NCBI GenBank assembly: GCA_937916135.1 | Contig: CALFTQ010000051.1 | Coordinates: forward strand, 11,621 to 75,620 | Length of the DNA stretch: 64,000 nucleotides | Direction of reading: 5' to 3' | From: an uncultured Verrucomicrobiales bacterium | GTDB lineage: Bacteria; Verrucomicrobiota; Verrucomicrobiia; Verrucomicrobiales; Akkermansiaceae | Part shown: one piece after another, positions 6,829 to 15,601 of the stretch | How positions within the stretch are numbered: position 1 is the first letter of the stretch | How the letters are laid out: every line of letters starts with the position of its first letter | Notes under the pieces: model-generated | Database searches by the model: none | Seen by the model: the letters and a program-made list of their open reading frames with translations, nothing else | Told to the model about the DNA's origin: nothing | Made by a program: the position numbers and the translations under genes

Positions 6829-9039
6829 TTATTTGACTTCGAGTCGGTAAATCTTGCCATTGAATGAACTACCAAGTGATTCGAGCGGCAGGATAAATGT
6901 TGTCATGCGGCCATCCTGGCGCAGTGGGAAGCGCACATTTTCCGGTTCCCCGGCGGAAACACCGTCAATCAGTAGCTCGGTGCGGCCCATCTTGCCGATG
7001 AGCTCCAGCTTCACCTTTCTGCCCACGGGCAACTTTGCGTTGTAAGCGAACTCGATGGTATCGCTGCGGCGCAGGGTGATGCGGCCATCCTTGCCGGCGG
7101 CCAGCAGCTGGCCCTGGCGGGAACCCAGCAGCACCTGCTCCTCGCCGGGGATGGGCTCACGGGGCATCAGCACCTCCATGGTCAGGTGGTATTCCGGCCC
7201 TTTGTTCCCCTTGCGCAGGCGCATGGGGGTGAGCCCGGGGGTGATGCTGAATGACTCATCATTCAGGTGCAGCGGGTTGCAGTAGGGAATCCTGTTGAGC
7301 TTTGCGGCCAGGGCCTGGTGCTCATCGTAGCTGCGGGGGGCGGTGGGCTGGCCCCACATTTTCTGCGAGAGCACATTCACCATGTTGCCGATAGTTCCCC
7401 ACAGGTCGATGGCACCATAGCCGCGGTGCAGGCGGTCAATCTCATCGTTCCAGATGGCGAAGACGGCACCCAGCAGCTGCGGGTGTCCGGCGGGCAGGGT
7501 TTCATGGCCGAATCTGTTGGGCACCCATTTTTCATAGAGACCCTTGCAGTTTTGGTCGGCCCGGTAGTAGCGGGCAAAGGGCACCACGTAGAGGTCTCGG
7601 TCGTAGGTGGTGATGACCTCGTAGCCCTCATTCACCGAATCCCAGGCACTGGCCCAGTCCTTGCTCCACAGGTTCATCTGCACTCCTTTGGCCCGCACCG
7701 GGGTATTGCCCTTCTTGGCCTTCAGGCTTCCCCAGATGCGCGGTGTGTGGCCGCGCTCCTGGATGTGCCCCAGCAAAGCATCGGCAAATTGGCGGTAATC
7801 CTCCGCCGCGCCGAAGAATTCATCTGCCCCCACGTGCACCACCGGGCAATCCTCGAATGCGGGCTGCTTCCCTTGCAGGTATTCATCCCACACCCTGCTT
7901 ACAAAGCTCAGGGTTTCGGGGTTGGCGGCATCCAGCATTTCGCAGCGGCGCTTGGCGTGATTCATGGGCCCTTGGTAAATCAGGTCCGGGCGGACCCGGG
8001 TGAAGGAAAGCGCGTGGCCGGGGACATCGAACTCCGGCACGATGTTCACGCCGCGAGCTCTGGCAAATTCCACCAGGTTGCGGAACTCCTTTTTGGTGTA
8101 GAACAGGTCCTGTGCGGTGAGTGCGGTGCCGTCCTGCCCCTTCATGTCGCTTTGCAGGCGGAAGGCAGAGTACGATTTCCTGAACGGATCTTCGCCGGCA
8201 TCCACATAGTGCTCATGGAAGATGAAATTGTCGTTCAGGTGCAGCTGCAGGTCGTTCATCTTGTACCAGGACATCAGGCGCACCACGTCCTTGAGGTAAT
8301 CCATGGGAATGGGCAGGCGCGCTACATCCAGCATGAAGCCGCGGACGCTATAGCGCGGAGCATCCCAGGCGCTGCCGCAGGGGAGTTCGGCCGGATTCTG
8401 CACCAGCATCTGCAGCAGGGTGCGCGAGCCCCAGTAGCGTCCGGTTTCCCCCGGAGCGGTTATGGTGACCCTGTCCTTTGTGATATTCAGCTTATAGCTT
8501 CCATCCGACTTGCCCTTGGTGGCGCCAAACCCTATGTGCGCCTTGTTGGGAGCCCCGAGTTTCACGGTGTATTCTTCCGGGAGCAGGGCATTCATTTCAC
8601 GCACCAGTTCTGCGGCAAATGCATCCGGGCAGGCTACGATGATTTCCTTCGGAAGCTTGAATGCGCCCTTGCCACCGGACCAGCTCAGAAGCTCAGGGAT
8701 AATCTGCGGTTTCGGATTCGTGCCGACCTTGTTGCGCCCGGGCACGGTGATTTCGTAGTCGCGGCTGATGGCGGAGGCTCCATCCTTACTGAGTACAAAG
8801 CTGACTCGCACCGGGGTATCAGTCAGAGGTTTGCTGATATTGCCTTTGCTATCAATGATTTGTTCGTAATCCGTACCCAGCAGGCGTATCTGCGCGCCCT
8901 TGACTCGCGGGATAGCCAGCTTTTTGGAGCTTGCGGTGGGGGCTTTCACCTGCAGATTGTCTGCAATCTGCTGCAAATCGCTTGCCACCAGGGTGGTTGC
9001 TGAAAGGAAGGCAATGGAGAGAATGGTGCTCAGTCTCAT
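6829..9039 (-). CDS. Secreted GH20 beta-N-acetylhexosaminidase (copy 2)
   Basis: This 736-residue paralogue of the next gene downstream has the same order of parts: signal peptide (MRLSTILSIAFLSATTLVAS), Ig-like N-terminal domain (KGAQIRLLGTDYEQII parallels the other copy), GH20b domain, GH20 barrel with D406-E407 in HVGADEF, and a C-terminal beta-sandwich. I chose the ATG at 9039 over one 69 nt upstream: it begins a clean signal peptide and lies 8 nt after a good -10 box. The two enzymes are adjacent and co-directional, but each has its own promoter, pointing to a tandem duplication with later divergence. Both copies keep the catalytic pair, so different glycan specificity is likelier than redundancy; this is inference. 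Confidence 0.93.
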   Translation of the reverse strand: MRLSTILSIAFLSATTLVASDLQQIADNLQVKAPTASSKKLAIPRVKGAQIRLLGTDYEQIIDSKGNISKPLTDTPVRVSFVLSKDGASAISRDYEITVPGRNKVGTNPKPQIIPELLSWSGGKGAFKLPKEIIVACPDAFAAELVREMNALLPEEYTVKLGAPNKAHIGFGATKGKSDGSYKLNITKDRVTITAPGETGRYWGSRTLLQMLVQNPAELPCGSAWDAPRYSVRGFMLDVARLPIPMDYLKDVVRLMSWYKMNDLQLHLNDNFIFHEHYVDAGEDPFRKSYSAFRLQSDMKGQDGTALTAQDLFYTKKEFRNLVEFARARGVNIVPEFDVPGHALSFTRVRPDLIYQGPMNHAKRRCEMLDAANPETLSFVSRVWDEYLQGKQPAFEDCPVVHVGADEFFGAAEDYRQFADALLGHIQERGHTPRIWGSLKAKKGNTPVRAKGVQMNLWSKDWASAWDSVNEGYEVITTYDRDLYVVPFARYYRADQNCKGLYEKWVPNRFGHETLPAGHPQLLGAVFAIWNDEIDRLHRGYGAIDLWGTIGNMVNVLSQKMWGQPTAPRSYDEHQALAAKLNRIPYCNPLHLNDESFSITPGLTPMRLRKGNKGPEYHLTMEVLMPREPIPGEEQVLLGSRQGQLLAAGKDGRITLRRSDTIEFAYNAKLPVGRKVKLELIGKMGRTELLIDGVSAGEPENVRFPLRQDGRMTTFILPLESLGSSFNGKIYRLEVK

Positions 9040-9047
9040 ACTGTACC

Positions 9048-9075
9048 ATCCTAGCAGAATTTTCTGCCTGGTCAA
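9048..9075 (-). promoter_or_regulatory. Promoter of GH20 copy 2, leaderless type
   Basis: Minus strand: TTGACC (9070-9075), 16-bp spacer, TAGGAT (9048-9053), then 8 nt to the ATG at 9039. Confidence 0.65.
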
Positions 9076-9198
9076 GCTAAAATGCGATATCAGAGATGCT
9101 GCCGCCATGGTGCTCCGCCTACTCTACTGGCGGGGATGGCTTCATCATTCGTGATTTTATAATTGCGGTACGGACCGTAATTTACCCTGTTGCAGGAG

Positions 9199-10974
9199 TT
9201 AAGAGTGAAGATTGTGAGTGTGAGTAAAATGAATATTTTCATCAGATGGAGAAATGAAAGAGTCTGCAAGTTCTTTACCCGACGTGGTGGGGATGATAAA
9301 AAGCCCGAAACGGGCGCGGGTGCAGGCCGTGTAGAATTCCTTTATGTCGAAACCACGACTTTCGCCCAGCCCGATAACATCTGTCACAATAATGTAGGCT
9401 GCTTCCTGCCCCTTGAATGATTTGATGGTTGAGGAGAAAATGTGAGTTGCGTCAGCCCGCCGGCAGGCAGCACGGCGTGCAGCGGCCTGTAACGGTGTTT
9501 CGTCAGAGGGGGCGGCAGCAAGCCCGGGAACCAGATTGAGAGAGCATCGCGGGTGACTGGTGCGCCACGGGGAGAGTACCACGATATCGCGAGGGGATAC
9601 GTTCTTATCATTTCCCAGCAGGCTTTTTATGATTGCCTGCACGTGTTGAGCCCGTTTTTCCGGTGTGTCTGCTGCGGGGGTGACGGTGACTCCGGCACCG
9701 GTCATGGGCAGAATATCGCTGTTTTGTTCAGCTACGGGGAGCATGGAGCGGCTGAAGTCGGCAATCTGGCGGGCATTGCGCAGGTTGTGGTGCAGGTGCA
9801 GGCGCGTGGGGAGTTCCGGCATCTGCTCATAGCGGTCATATAAATCCTGGTTCTTATCGGCAAAAATGTAGAATTTGCCGCCCGGTGCAAGCAGCCTTCG
9901 GATAATCTGCCACCAGCTACTGCGAAAATCCTGGGCTTCGTCTACAAAGATGGCATCGTAAGGGGATATCCCAGGGAGTAGTTCATTAATTTTCTGGATG
10001 GCATCGTCCGGTAATCGGTCGCCCTGTCCGGTGTAGTTGACTAGCTGGGCGAATCCGCCAGGGACAAGAATATGATGGATGCAGAAATCATGGAAGGTGC
10101 TTACATGCAGTGCTTCGCCTTGCTCGGTCAGGAGCGGGTTCAGGAGCAATTCATCTGCCATGGCATGATTAAAGCAGAGCACGAGCACGTGTGGGCTTCC
10201 ATCCCGGGGGGCGAGGGAGGCCAGCCGCGCGGCCTCGGCACAAGCCATCACCGTTTTGCCACTGCCAGCACATCCTTCCACGCGTATGCCCCCTGTGCTT
10301 TTGTACAGCGCAGGTAGCAGTTCGAGCAGGTTGGCGGCGGCCATATCCATCTCACGCAGGTAATTGGATATGCTGAGCTTGAAATGCACGCTGGGGGCCA
10401 GCATTTCTGCCACTTTCTGCATGCGCCGGGCAGACATGAGTTCTTTCTGCCCCAGAATGAACAGAGATTCCAGGCGGTGCTGCAATTGGCCAAGAGCATC
10501 CGCACCGCAGAGGTAGAGCGAATCAAAAGGAATATTATAGCCGTTTTGGACCACCGGGGTTGCCTGGGTGAGGATGGCCATGTGGCGGTGCTCCGGCCAG
10601 CGCGCAGGGGTCTTGGGCAGGCAACCGCTGCGGGTGAGACTGCGCATGATTTTCTGCAGCGCAATGTTGGCTTGTTCGAGCGGGGCGTGAGTGTGGCGCT
10701 GCCATTCGTCTGCCTCGTGCCTGCGACTTTCCCACACGCCATCGCGGATTCTCGCCTGTGGCCAGTCCTTCACTTCGATGACCACCAGTCCTCGCTCTGG
10801 CACCAGTACCACAAAATCCGCTTCGTAGTGTATGTAGCGGTCATGCTCCCGGTAATCTTCCTTGCAGCTGTGAAAAATCACCCAATCCTGCGGGAGCAGA
10901 GCCATGGCCTCATAGACCATGCGTTCGCCTCGCTGCATATTCTGCACAGGAATTCGGGAATAGAGCTGCGCCAT
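9199..10974 (-). CDS. NERD nuclease-like domain fused to UvrD-type helicase
   Basis: This is a 591-residue cytoplasmic protein. The N-terminus (about 10-120) is a NERD domain, a restriction-endonuclease-like fold, with the active-site pattern D53 ... E67-V-K69 in EADFVVL...VVIEVKDW. A helicase core follows: Walker A GCAGSGKT at 234-241, DEAQD at 345-349, then SFKGQEA and YTACTRAR motifs near the C-terminus as in UvrD/Rep proteins. The family is thought to process DNA ends or foreign DNA; the substrate here is unknown. Its ATG is 6 nt after the stop of the DUF3592 gene, so they are probably co-transcribed. No other defence gene lies beside it. Confidence 0.88.
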   Translation of the reverse strand: MAQLYSRIPVQNMQRGERMVYEAMALLPQDWVIFHSCKEDYREHDRYIHYEADFVVLVPERGLVVIEVKDWPQARIRDGVWESRRHEADEWQRHTHAPLEQANIALQKIMRSLTRSGCLPKTPARWPEHRHMAILTQATPVVQNGYNIPFDSLYLCGADALGQLQHRLESLFILGQKELMSARRMQKVAEMLAPSVHFKLSISNYLREMDMAAANLLELLPALYKSTGGIRVEGCAGSGKTVMACAEAARLASLAPRDGSPHVLVLCFNHAMADELLLNPLLTEQGEALHVSTFHDFCIHHILVPGGFAQLVNYTGQGDRLPDDAIQKINELLPGISPYDAIFVDEAQDFRSSWWQIIRRLLAPGGKFYIFADKNQDLYDRYEQMPELPTRLHLHHNLRNARQIADFSRSMLPVAEQNSDILPMTGAGVTVTPAADTPEKRAQHVQAIIKSLLGNDKNVSPRDIVVLSPWRTSHPRCSLNLVPGLAAAPSDETPLQAAARRAACRRADATHIFSSTIKSFKGQEAAYIIVTDVIGLGESRGFDIKEFYTACTRARFGLFIIPTTSGKELADSFISPSDENIHFTHTHNLHS

Positions 10975-10980
10975 GGGTCG

Positions 10981-11559
10981 TCAGGCCTTCTTTTTTTTGC
11001 TGGCTGTGCGTTTGCGGGGAGCAGCTGGCGCCGCTTTGCTGCTCTTTTTCTGTCTGCCTTTGGATTTGCGGGGGGAGGGTGCTGGTGCAGAAACTCCGCG
11101 TTCCTTCAGCCACAGCCAGAGCAGGAGACTGATGATGCCGCATCCCAGCAGCATGCAATTGCTGCCCCATATGAATTTCCACTTGTTGATATGGGCCCGG
11201 CTGGGATCCAGCTCAGGGGTGATGACTTCCACCTGCTGACCCACGGTGTAGTCTGTATCGTCCGCATCCGTCATCATGCGGTCGATAAGCAGCCCGCTCG
11301 GTACGGTGTAGCGCACGATGGCCTGGTAGGAAGTGGAGCCGCCTAGTGCCAGGTTGCCGTGGCTCAGGGCTTCGCCTGTCGATTCAAAGGGCTTCTGCAG
11401 CACATCCGTCACAGTAGCGGTGACCACCACGGATTCGTGCACATACATGGCGGTGCGCAGCAGTTTGTACAGCGAGAATATGGTGAGCAGAATGCCCAGC
11501 ACCAGGAACAATCTGTTAGCCCGCGGGCCGACCAGTCGTTTGATAAAGGATTTAACCAT
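10981..11559 (-). CDS. DUF3592-type membrane protein with basic tail
   Basis: This 192-residue protein has two transmembrane helices (about 17-35 and 130-148) that enclose a predicted beta-rich domain of about 90 residues. That domain has DUF3592 features (ATVTDVLQ, IVRYTVPSG, YTVGQQVEVITP). The C-terminal 40 residues are very rich in Lys, Ala and Ser and end in KKKKA, a likely cytoplasmic nucleic-acid- or phosphate-binding tail. The function of the family is not known. It lies between an unknown gene (5-nt gap) and the NERD helicase (6-nt gap), in the run that begins at clpP. Confidence 0.72.
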   Translation of the reverse strand: MVKSFIKRLVGPRANRLFLVLGILLTIFSLYKLLRTAMYVHESVVVTATVTDVLQKPFESTGEALSHGNLALGGSTSYQAIVRYTVPSGLLIDRMMTDADDTDYTVGQQVEVITPELDPSRAHINKWKFIWGSNCMLLGCGIISLLLWLWLKERGVSAPAPSPRKSKGRQKKSSKAAPAAPRKRTASKKKKA

Positions 11560-11564
11560 AGATA

Positions 11565-12452
11565 TCAGTTGACAGCTACTCGGTGTTCAAAGGGTTCTAC
11601 GCGCCCGCGCTCGGCGCAGCCGCGCGCCCAGTGCAGCACCACGGCAGTATCCGGCATGGCGGCAGCTGCCCGGGCAGAAAATTCGCGATGACGCGGGCGG
11701 GCCAATGTGGTCTGCGGCAGACTGGCCAGCAGGGTGCGCGCATCATCTGTGCTGAGGCGGAAAATCTCATCTGCCCGCGGCATGGCGTCCATGGCGGGTT
11801 CATCGGCATCCAGACAGCGGATACCCACGCCGTAGCGGGCTGCCAGGTCGGTGAGTTCCTCCTCATTGGCCGCACCGGGCAGCAGGAGAAGCTCGCATTC
11901 CTGGGCCCACTGTCCGCAGGCCAGTGCGCGGAAAAAGGCCTGGCGGCAGCTTTCCTCGTCTTCGGCAAAGCCCACGCAGATAGCGCGGAAGGAGAGCTCC
12001 TCCTGCCCATCTTCCATGATGTAGGCTCCCTCGGCATCCCAGGCCCCGGCGGGCCACTGAACGGCCACCAGGTCGGGGTGCCCCCAGCTTTCCTCTTCTT
12101 CTACCGGGTAGACGAATACGCCTTGACCGGCCGTGTCGTACAGGCGCACTGCCAGTGCCATGGCGCGGTGCAGCATGGTATCTCCCTCGGCACTGCCGCC
12201 AAAGACGGTCTGCAGGCTGGGGGCGTCTTCATCACTGCGCAGGTAGTAGCCCTGGCCGTTTTCCACACGAGCCAGGCATGAGCCTGCATCCAGCACCATG
12301 AACGAGAACTGGGAGCGGAGCGAGTGGTCGGAATACGCCTCACCCAGCACGGCCCGCACCCGGGCAATCAGTTCCTTGCCCTTGATGGCGTTTTCTGCTT
12401 TCTCCGGAAGGAGGGTGGGCAGAATCTCGTCAAGTCTTTCTCGTAGTCCCAT
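11565..12452 (-). CDS. Uncharacterised protein between tsaD and DUF3592 gene
   Basis: I do not recognise this 295-residue protein. It has no signal peptide or membrane segment. The first 65 residues look helical, with a possible winged-helix shape (ELIARVRAVLGEAYSDHSLRSQFSFMV), followed by GQGYYLR. The middle (about 90-200) alternates strands and helices and might be a nuclease- or Rossmann-like fold, with acidic stretches VEEEESWGHPDLVAVQWP and LLLLPGAANEEEL. It starts 2 nt after tsaD and ends 5 nt before the next gene, so it belongs to the clpP-clpX-tsaD run. A helix-turn-helix plus nuclease-like layout is only a guess. Confidence 0.65.
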   Translation of the reverse strand: MGLRERLDEILPTLLPEKAENAIKGKELIARVRAVLGEAYSDHSLRSQFSFMVLDAGSCLARVENGQGYYLRSDEDAPSLQTVFGGSAEGDTMLHRAMALAVRLYDTAGQGVFVYPVEEEESWGHPDLVAVQWPAGAWDAEGAYIMEDGQEELSFRAICVGFAEDEESCRQAFFRALACGQWAQECELLLLPGAANEEELTDLAARYGVGIRCLDADEPAMDAMPRADEIFRLSTDDARTLLASLPQTTLARPRHREFSARAAAAMPDTAVVLHWARGCAERGRVEPFEHRVAVN

Positions 12453-12454
12453 GG

Positions 12455-13504
12455 TTATTTGCGGAGCTGCACGCCGGCAAGTTTGAGGTTCGGGTCAACA
12501 GGGGTATCGAGCGGGGAGAAATCGCCGGATCTGGCACGGAGCAAGCCGGCAAAGGCAATCATGGCGGCATTGTCAGTGGTCAGGCTGTTCGGCGGCAGAA
12601 TGAGCTCGATGCGGCGGCGTTCGCACATATCCTGCAGCTGGGAGCGCAGTCCGCGGTTGCAGGAAACACCGCCGGAAACGGCCAGCACCTTGTGGCGGCT
12701 CTTGCGCAGAGCCTTCATGGCCTTGTGCAGCAGCACATCGATGATGGCCTGTCGCACCCCTGCGCAGAGGTCGCACATGGTCTGCTCGTCCAGATCATGC
12801 GGGTTGCCGCTTTCTACCAGTTTGGGCAGGGTGTAGAGCACGGCGGTCTTCAAGCCGGAGAAGGAGAAATCCAGGTGGTCTTCGTGCATCATGGGCCGGG
12901 GCAGCTTGAAGCGCTCAGGGTCACCCCGCTCGGCCAGTTTGTCAATCTCCGGCCCACCGGGATAGGGTAAATCCAGCATCTTGGCCACTTTGTCGAACGC
13001 CTCGCCGGCTGCATCATCGCGGGAGCGCCCCAGCAGTGTGTAATCGCCGGGGCCTTTCACATCAATGAGCAGACTGTGCCCCCCACTCACTACCAGGCTG
13101 AGGTGGGGCACCAGACCGGCGGGGTGGGTGATGAAGGGGGAGAGCATGTGCCCCTCCAGGTGGTTAACGGCCACAAAAGGCTTGCGGGCTGCCAGTGCCA
13201 GGGCCTTGGCGGCAGTGTTGCCTACCAGCAGGGCGGCCACGAGCCCGGGGCCGGCGGTGCTGGCAAACACATCCACCTGGTGAACGCTGCGGTTGGCTTT
13301 ATCCAGCGCCTCGCGAAGCACGGCAGGCAGGTTGGCGGAGTGGTTGCGCGAAGCGAGTTCGGGAATCACACCGCCGTACATGCGGTGCAGGGGAATCTGG
13401 GTGGAGATGACTGAGCTGAGCAGCTGCGGCTGCCCGCTGCCGGTGTCCTCGATGAGGGCCACGGCGGTTTCATCACAACTCGACTCGATTCCCAGTACCA
13501 GCAT
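12455..13504 (-). CDS. tsaD: tRNA N6-threonylcarbamoyladenosine transferase TsaD
   Basis: This 349-residue protein matches the family length. TsaD transfers the threonylcarbamoyl group to A37 of tRNAs reading ANN codons, working with TsaB and TsaE. It begins LGIESSCDETA, the Kae1/TsaD signature. The metal-binding HxxxH is at residues 115-119 (HLEGH), and ASTAGPGLVAALLVG and VSGGVSCNRGLR are the nucleotide-binding parts of the ASKHA fold. It sits in a tight minus-strand run, 2 nt after clpX and 2 nt before the next gene. TsaB, TsaE and TsaC are not in the window. Confidence 0.96.
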   Translation of the reverse strand: MLVLGIESSCDETAVALIEDTGSGQPQLLSSVISTQIPLHRMYGGVIPELASRNHSANLPAVLREALDKANRSVHQVDVFASTAGPGLVAALLVGNTAAKALALAARKPFVAVNHLEGHMLSPFITHPAGLVPHLSLVVSGGHSLLIDVKGPGDYTLLGRSRDDAAGEAFDKVAKMLDLPYPGGPEIDKLAERGDPERFKLPRPMMHEDHLDFSFSGLKTAVLYTLPKLVESGNPHDLDEQTMCDLCAGVRQAIIDVLLHKAMKALRKSRHKVLAVSGGVSCNRGLRSQLQDMCERRRIELILPPNSLTTDNAAMIAFAGLLRARSGDFSPLDTPVDPNLKLAGVQLRK

Positions 13505-13506
13505 GA

Positions 13507-14838
13507 TTAGTTCTTGCAGGCCTTGCGGCGCTTGATTTTCGGTTCAGACTTGCCCAGCACCACATCCTCGGTGATGGTGACGGTTTCGATGCTCTTGTCG
13601 CTGGGTACCTTGTACATGACATCCAGCATGAGGTTTTCGAAGATACCGCGCAGGGCACGGGCACCGGTGCCACGCTCGATAGCTTGTTTTGCCATGGCAC
13701 GCAGGGCTTCTTCCTCCACCTTGAGCTTGGCGTTGTTCATGGCCATGAGCTTCGTGTACTGCTTCACCAGGGCGTTCTTCGGCTCGGTGAGCAGGTGCAT
13801 GAGCTGGTCTTCCGTGAGGGTGGTGAGCGGGGTGAAGATGGGCAGGCGGCCCATGAGTTCGGGAATCATGCCGAACATGAAGAAGTCCTCCGGCATGGCT
13901 TTGGAGAGAATCTCCTCCTCAGTGTATTCCTTGGCATCGCGGCCTTCCTCCACGGCGGCAAAGCCCATGGCCGAGGAACCGAGTCGCTTGCGGATGATGC
14001 CTTCCAGCCCCACGAAGGCGCCGCCGCAGATGAAGAGGATATTCTCCGTATTCACGCGGATGTACTGCTCGTTCGGGTGTTTGCGGCCACCCTTGGGCGG
14101 GATGTTGCACTCTGTGCCTTCCACAATCTTGAGCAGGGCCTGCTGCACACCTTCGCCGGAAACATCGCGGGTGATGCTCACATTCTGGGTCTTGCGGCCA
14201 ATCTTGTCGATTTCATCCACATAGATGATACCGCGCTCGGCCTTGGCCACGTTCATATCCGCGGCCTGCAGGAGACGCAGGACAATGTTTTCCACATCCT
14301 CGCCCACGTAGCCGGCCTCCGTCAGCGTTGTGGCGTCCACGATGCAGAAGGGAACATCCAGGATGCGGGCCAGGGTCTTGGCCAGCAGGGTCTTGCCGCT
14401 GCCGGTGGAGCCCGCCATCAGGATGTTGCTCTTTTCAATTTCCACGCCGTCATCCGTCTTGGGCTGGCGCAGGCGCAGGTAGTGGTTGTATACCGCTACG
14501 CAGAGGGTGCGCTTGGCGCGCTCCTGGCCGATGACGTAGGCATCCAGCATCTTGTGCATCTGCTCCGGGGTGGGCAGCTCATCCTGGTTGCGCGTCTGCA
14601 CTTCCAGTACAGGGGAATCATCCGCCTTTTCCTGAGGGATAATTTCGGGGTGGGTGCCTTTGATGAGCGTCAGGAACCGGTCTGCGGCCACATCACCCAT
14701 CTCCGAACGGAACATGTGGTAAGCCATGCCCTCCACGCACTGGTAGCAGATATGGGTGCCGTCCAGGTCGAGCATGGGGCGTCCGTCGCACTCCTCCCCG
14801 CCGCAGATGATGCAGGTCTTCTTATTCTTCTTGGCCAT
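13507..14838 (-). CDS. clpX: ATP-dependent Clp protease ATPase subunit ClpX
   Basis: This is a 443-residue AAA+ unfoldase that feeds substrates to ClpP. The N-terminal zinc-binding domain has four cysteines (CIICGGEEC...CYQCVEG, residues 9-36). Walker A is GSTGSGKT, Walker [12 protein letters not shown]. The GYVGEDVE pore loop and the GFAAVEEG...P loop region are present, and the C-terminal small domain is complete ([20 protein letters not shown]). It lies 12 nt downstream of clpP and 2 nt upstream of tsaD, the usual clpP-clpX pairing plus tsaD. Confidence 0.97.
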   Translation of the reverse strand: MAKKNKKTCIICGGEECDGRPMLDLDGTHICYQCVEGMAYHMFRSEMGDVAADRFLTLIKGTHPEIIPQEKADDSPVLEVQTRNQDELPTPEQMHKMLDAYVIGQERAKRTLCVAVYNHYLRLRQPKTDDGVEIEKSNILMAGSTGSGKTLLAKTLARILDVPFCIVDATTLTEAGYVGEDVENIVLRLLQAADMNVAKAERGIIYVDEIDKIGRKTQNVSITRDVSGEGVQQALLKIVEGTECNIPPKGGRKHPNEQYIRVNTENILFICGGAFVGLEGIIRKRLGSSAMGFAAVEEGRDAKEYTEEEILSKAMPEDFFMFGMIPELMGRLPIFTPLTTLTEDQLMHLLTEPKNALVKQYTKLMAMNNAKLKVEEEALRAMAKQAIERGTGARALRGIFENLMLDVMYKVPSDKSIETVTITEDVVLGKSEPKIKRRKACKN

Positions 14839-14850
14839 GAGGGGCAGGGG

Positions 14851-15462
14851 TTATTTCTTCTGCGCCGGGGTATGCTCCAGAATGCGGTCCACCAGACCGT
14901 AGGCAAGGGACTCCTCGGCAGTCATGTAATTATCGCGGTCCTGGTCCTGCTTCACTGTATCGAAATCCTTGCCGGTGTGCTGGGAGAGGATGCCGGTGAG
15001 GCGCTTGTCCAGGCTGAACATGAACTTGATGGTGCGCTCCACATCCGCCGCTGTGCCCTGGGCGCCGCCGCGCACCTGGTGAATCATCACGTGCGAGTTC
15101 GGCAGGCAGAAGCGCTTGCCCTTGGTGCCGGCAGCCAGCAGCACAGAGGCCATGCTTGCGGCGATGCCGATGCAGTAGGTGTTGATATCGCAGGAAACGA
15201 ACTGCATGGTGTCGTAGATAGCCAGACCAGCCGTCACGGAACCACCGGGGGAATTGATGTAGATGTGAATATCCTTCTTCGGGTCCGTCATCTGCAGGAA
15301 AAGCAGCTGCGCAATCACTGAGTTGGCCACGGTGTCGTCAATCTCCGTTCCGATGAAGATGACTCGGTCGAGCAGCAGGCGGGAATAGATGTCGTAGGCT
15401 CGCTCGCCCTGGCTGGTTTTCTCGATGACGGTGGGGATGTAGTAGTTCTTCGGGGTATCCAT
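14851..15462 (-). CDS. clpP: ATP-dependent Clp protease proteolytic subunit ClpP
   Basis: This 203-residue serine protease forms the barrel that partners ClpX. The catalytic triad is visible: S103 in GIAASMAS, H128 in VMIHQ, and Asp within the QDRDNYMTA region. SPGGSV (71-76) forms the oxyanion-side loop. No long propeptide is seen. It is the first gene of the clpP-clpX-tsaD run. The 139-bp divergent spacer to the plus-strand gene at 15602 must hold its promoter, but I did not find a convincing pair of hexamers. Confidence 0.97.
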   Translation of the reverse strand: MDTPKNYYIPTVIEKTSQGERAYDIYSRLLLDRVIFIGTEIDDTVANSVIAQLLFLQMTDPKKDIHIYINSPGGSVTAGLAIYDTMQFVSCDINTYCIGIAASMASVLLAAGTKGKRFCLPNSHVMIHQVRGGAQGTAADVERTIKFMFSLDKRLTGILSQHTGKDFDTVKQDQDRDNYMTAEESLAYGLVDRILEHTPAQKK

Positions 15463-15567
15463 AACGTGATAAAGCGGACTTTACCACATGTTGAGTGCGC
15501 GGGAAAGTGATAAGTGCAGCATACCGCCGCGTATGCCACAGTTTCCGCCATATAGCGGGCTTTTTAC

Positions 15568-15595
15568 TTGCCTTGGCAGGGTGGTGTGGTAGACT
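15568..15595 (+). promoter_or_regulatory. Promoter of the gene at 15602, leaderless type
   Basis: TTGCCT (15568-15573), 16-bp spacer, TAGACT (15590-15595), then 6 nt to the ATG at 15602. Confidence 0.65.
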
Positions 15596-15601
15596 GTGGG
15601 C

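Noticed and set aside
4543..9003. Long antisense frames (up to about 578 codons) opposite the two GH20 genes
   Set aside because: They mirror the codon pattern of the GC-rich GH20 genes, have no family features, and read His/Val/Gly-rich. The minus-strand GH20 frames are certain.
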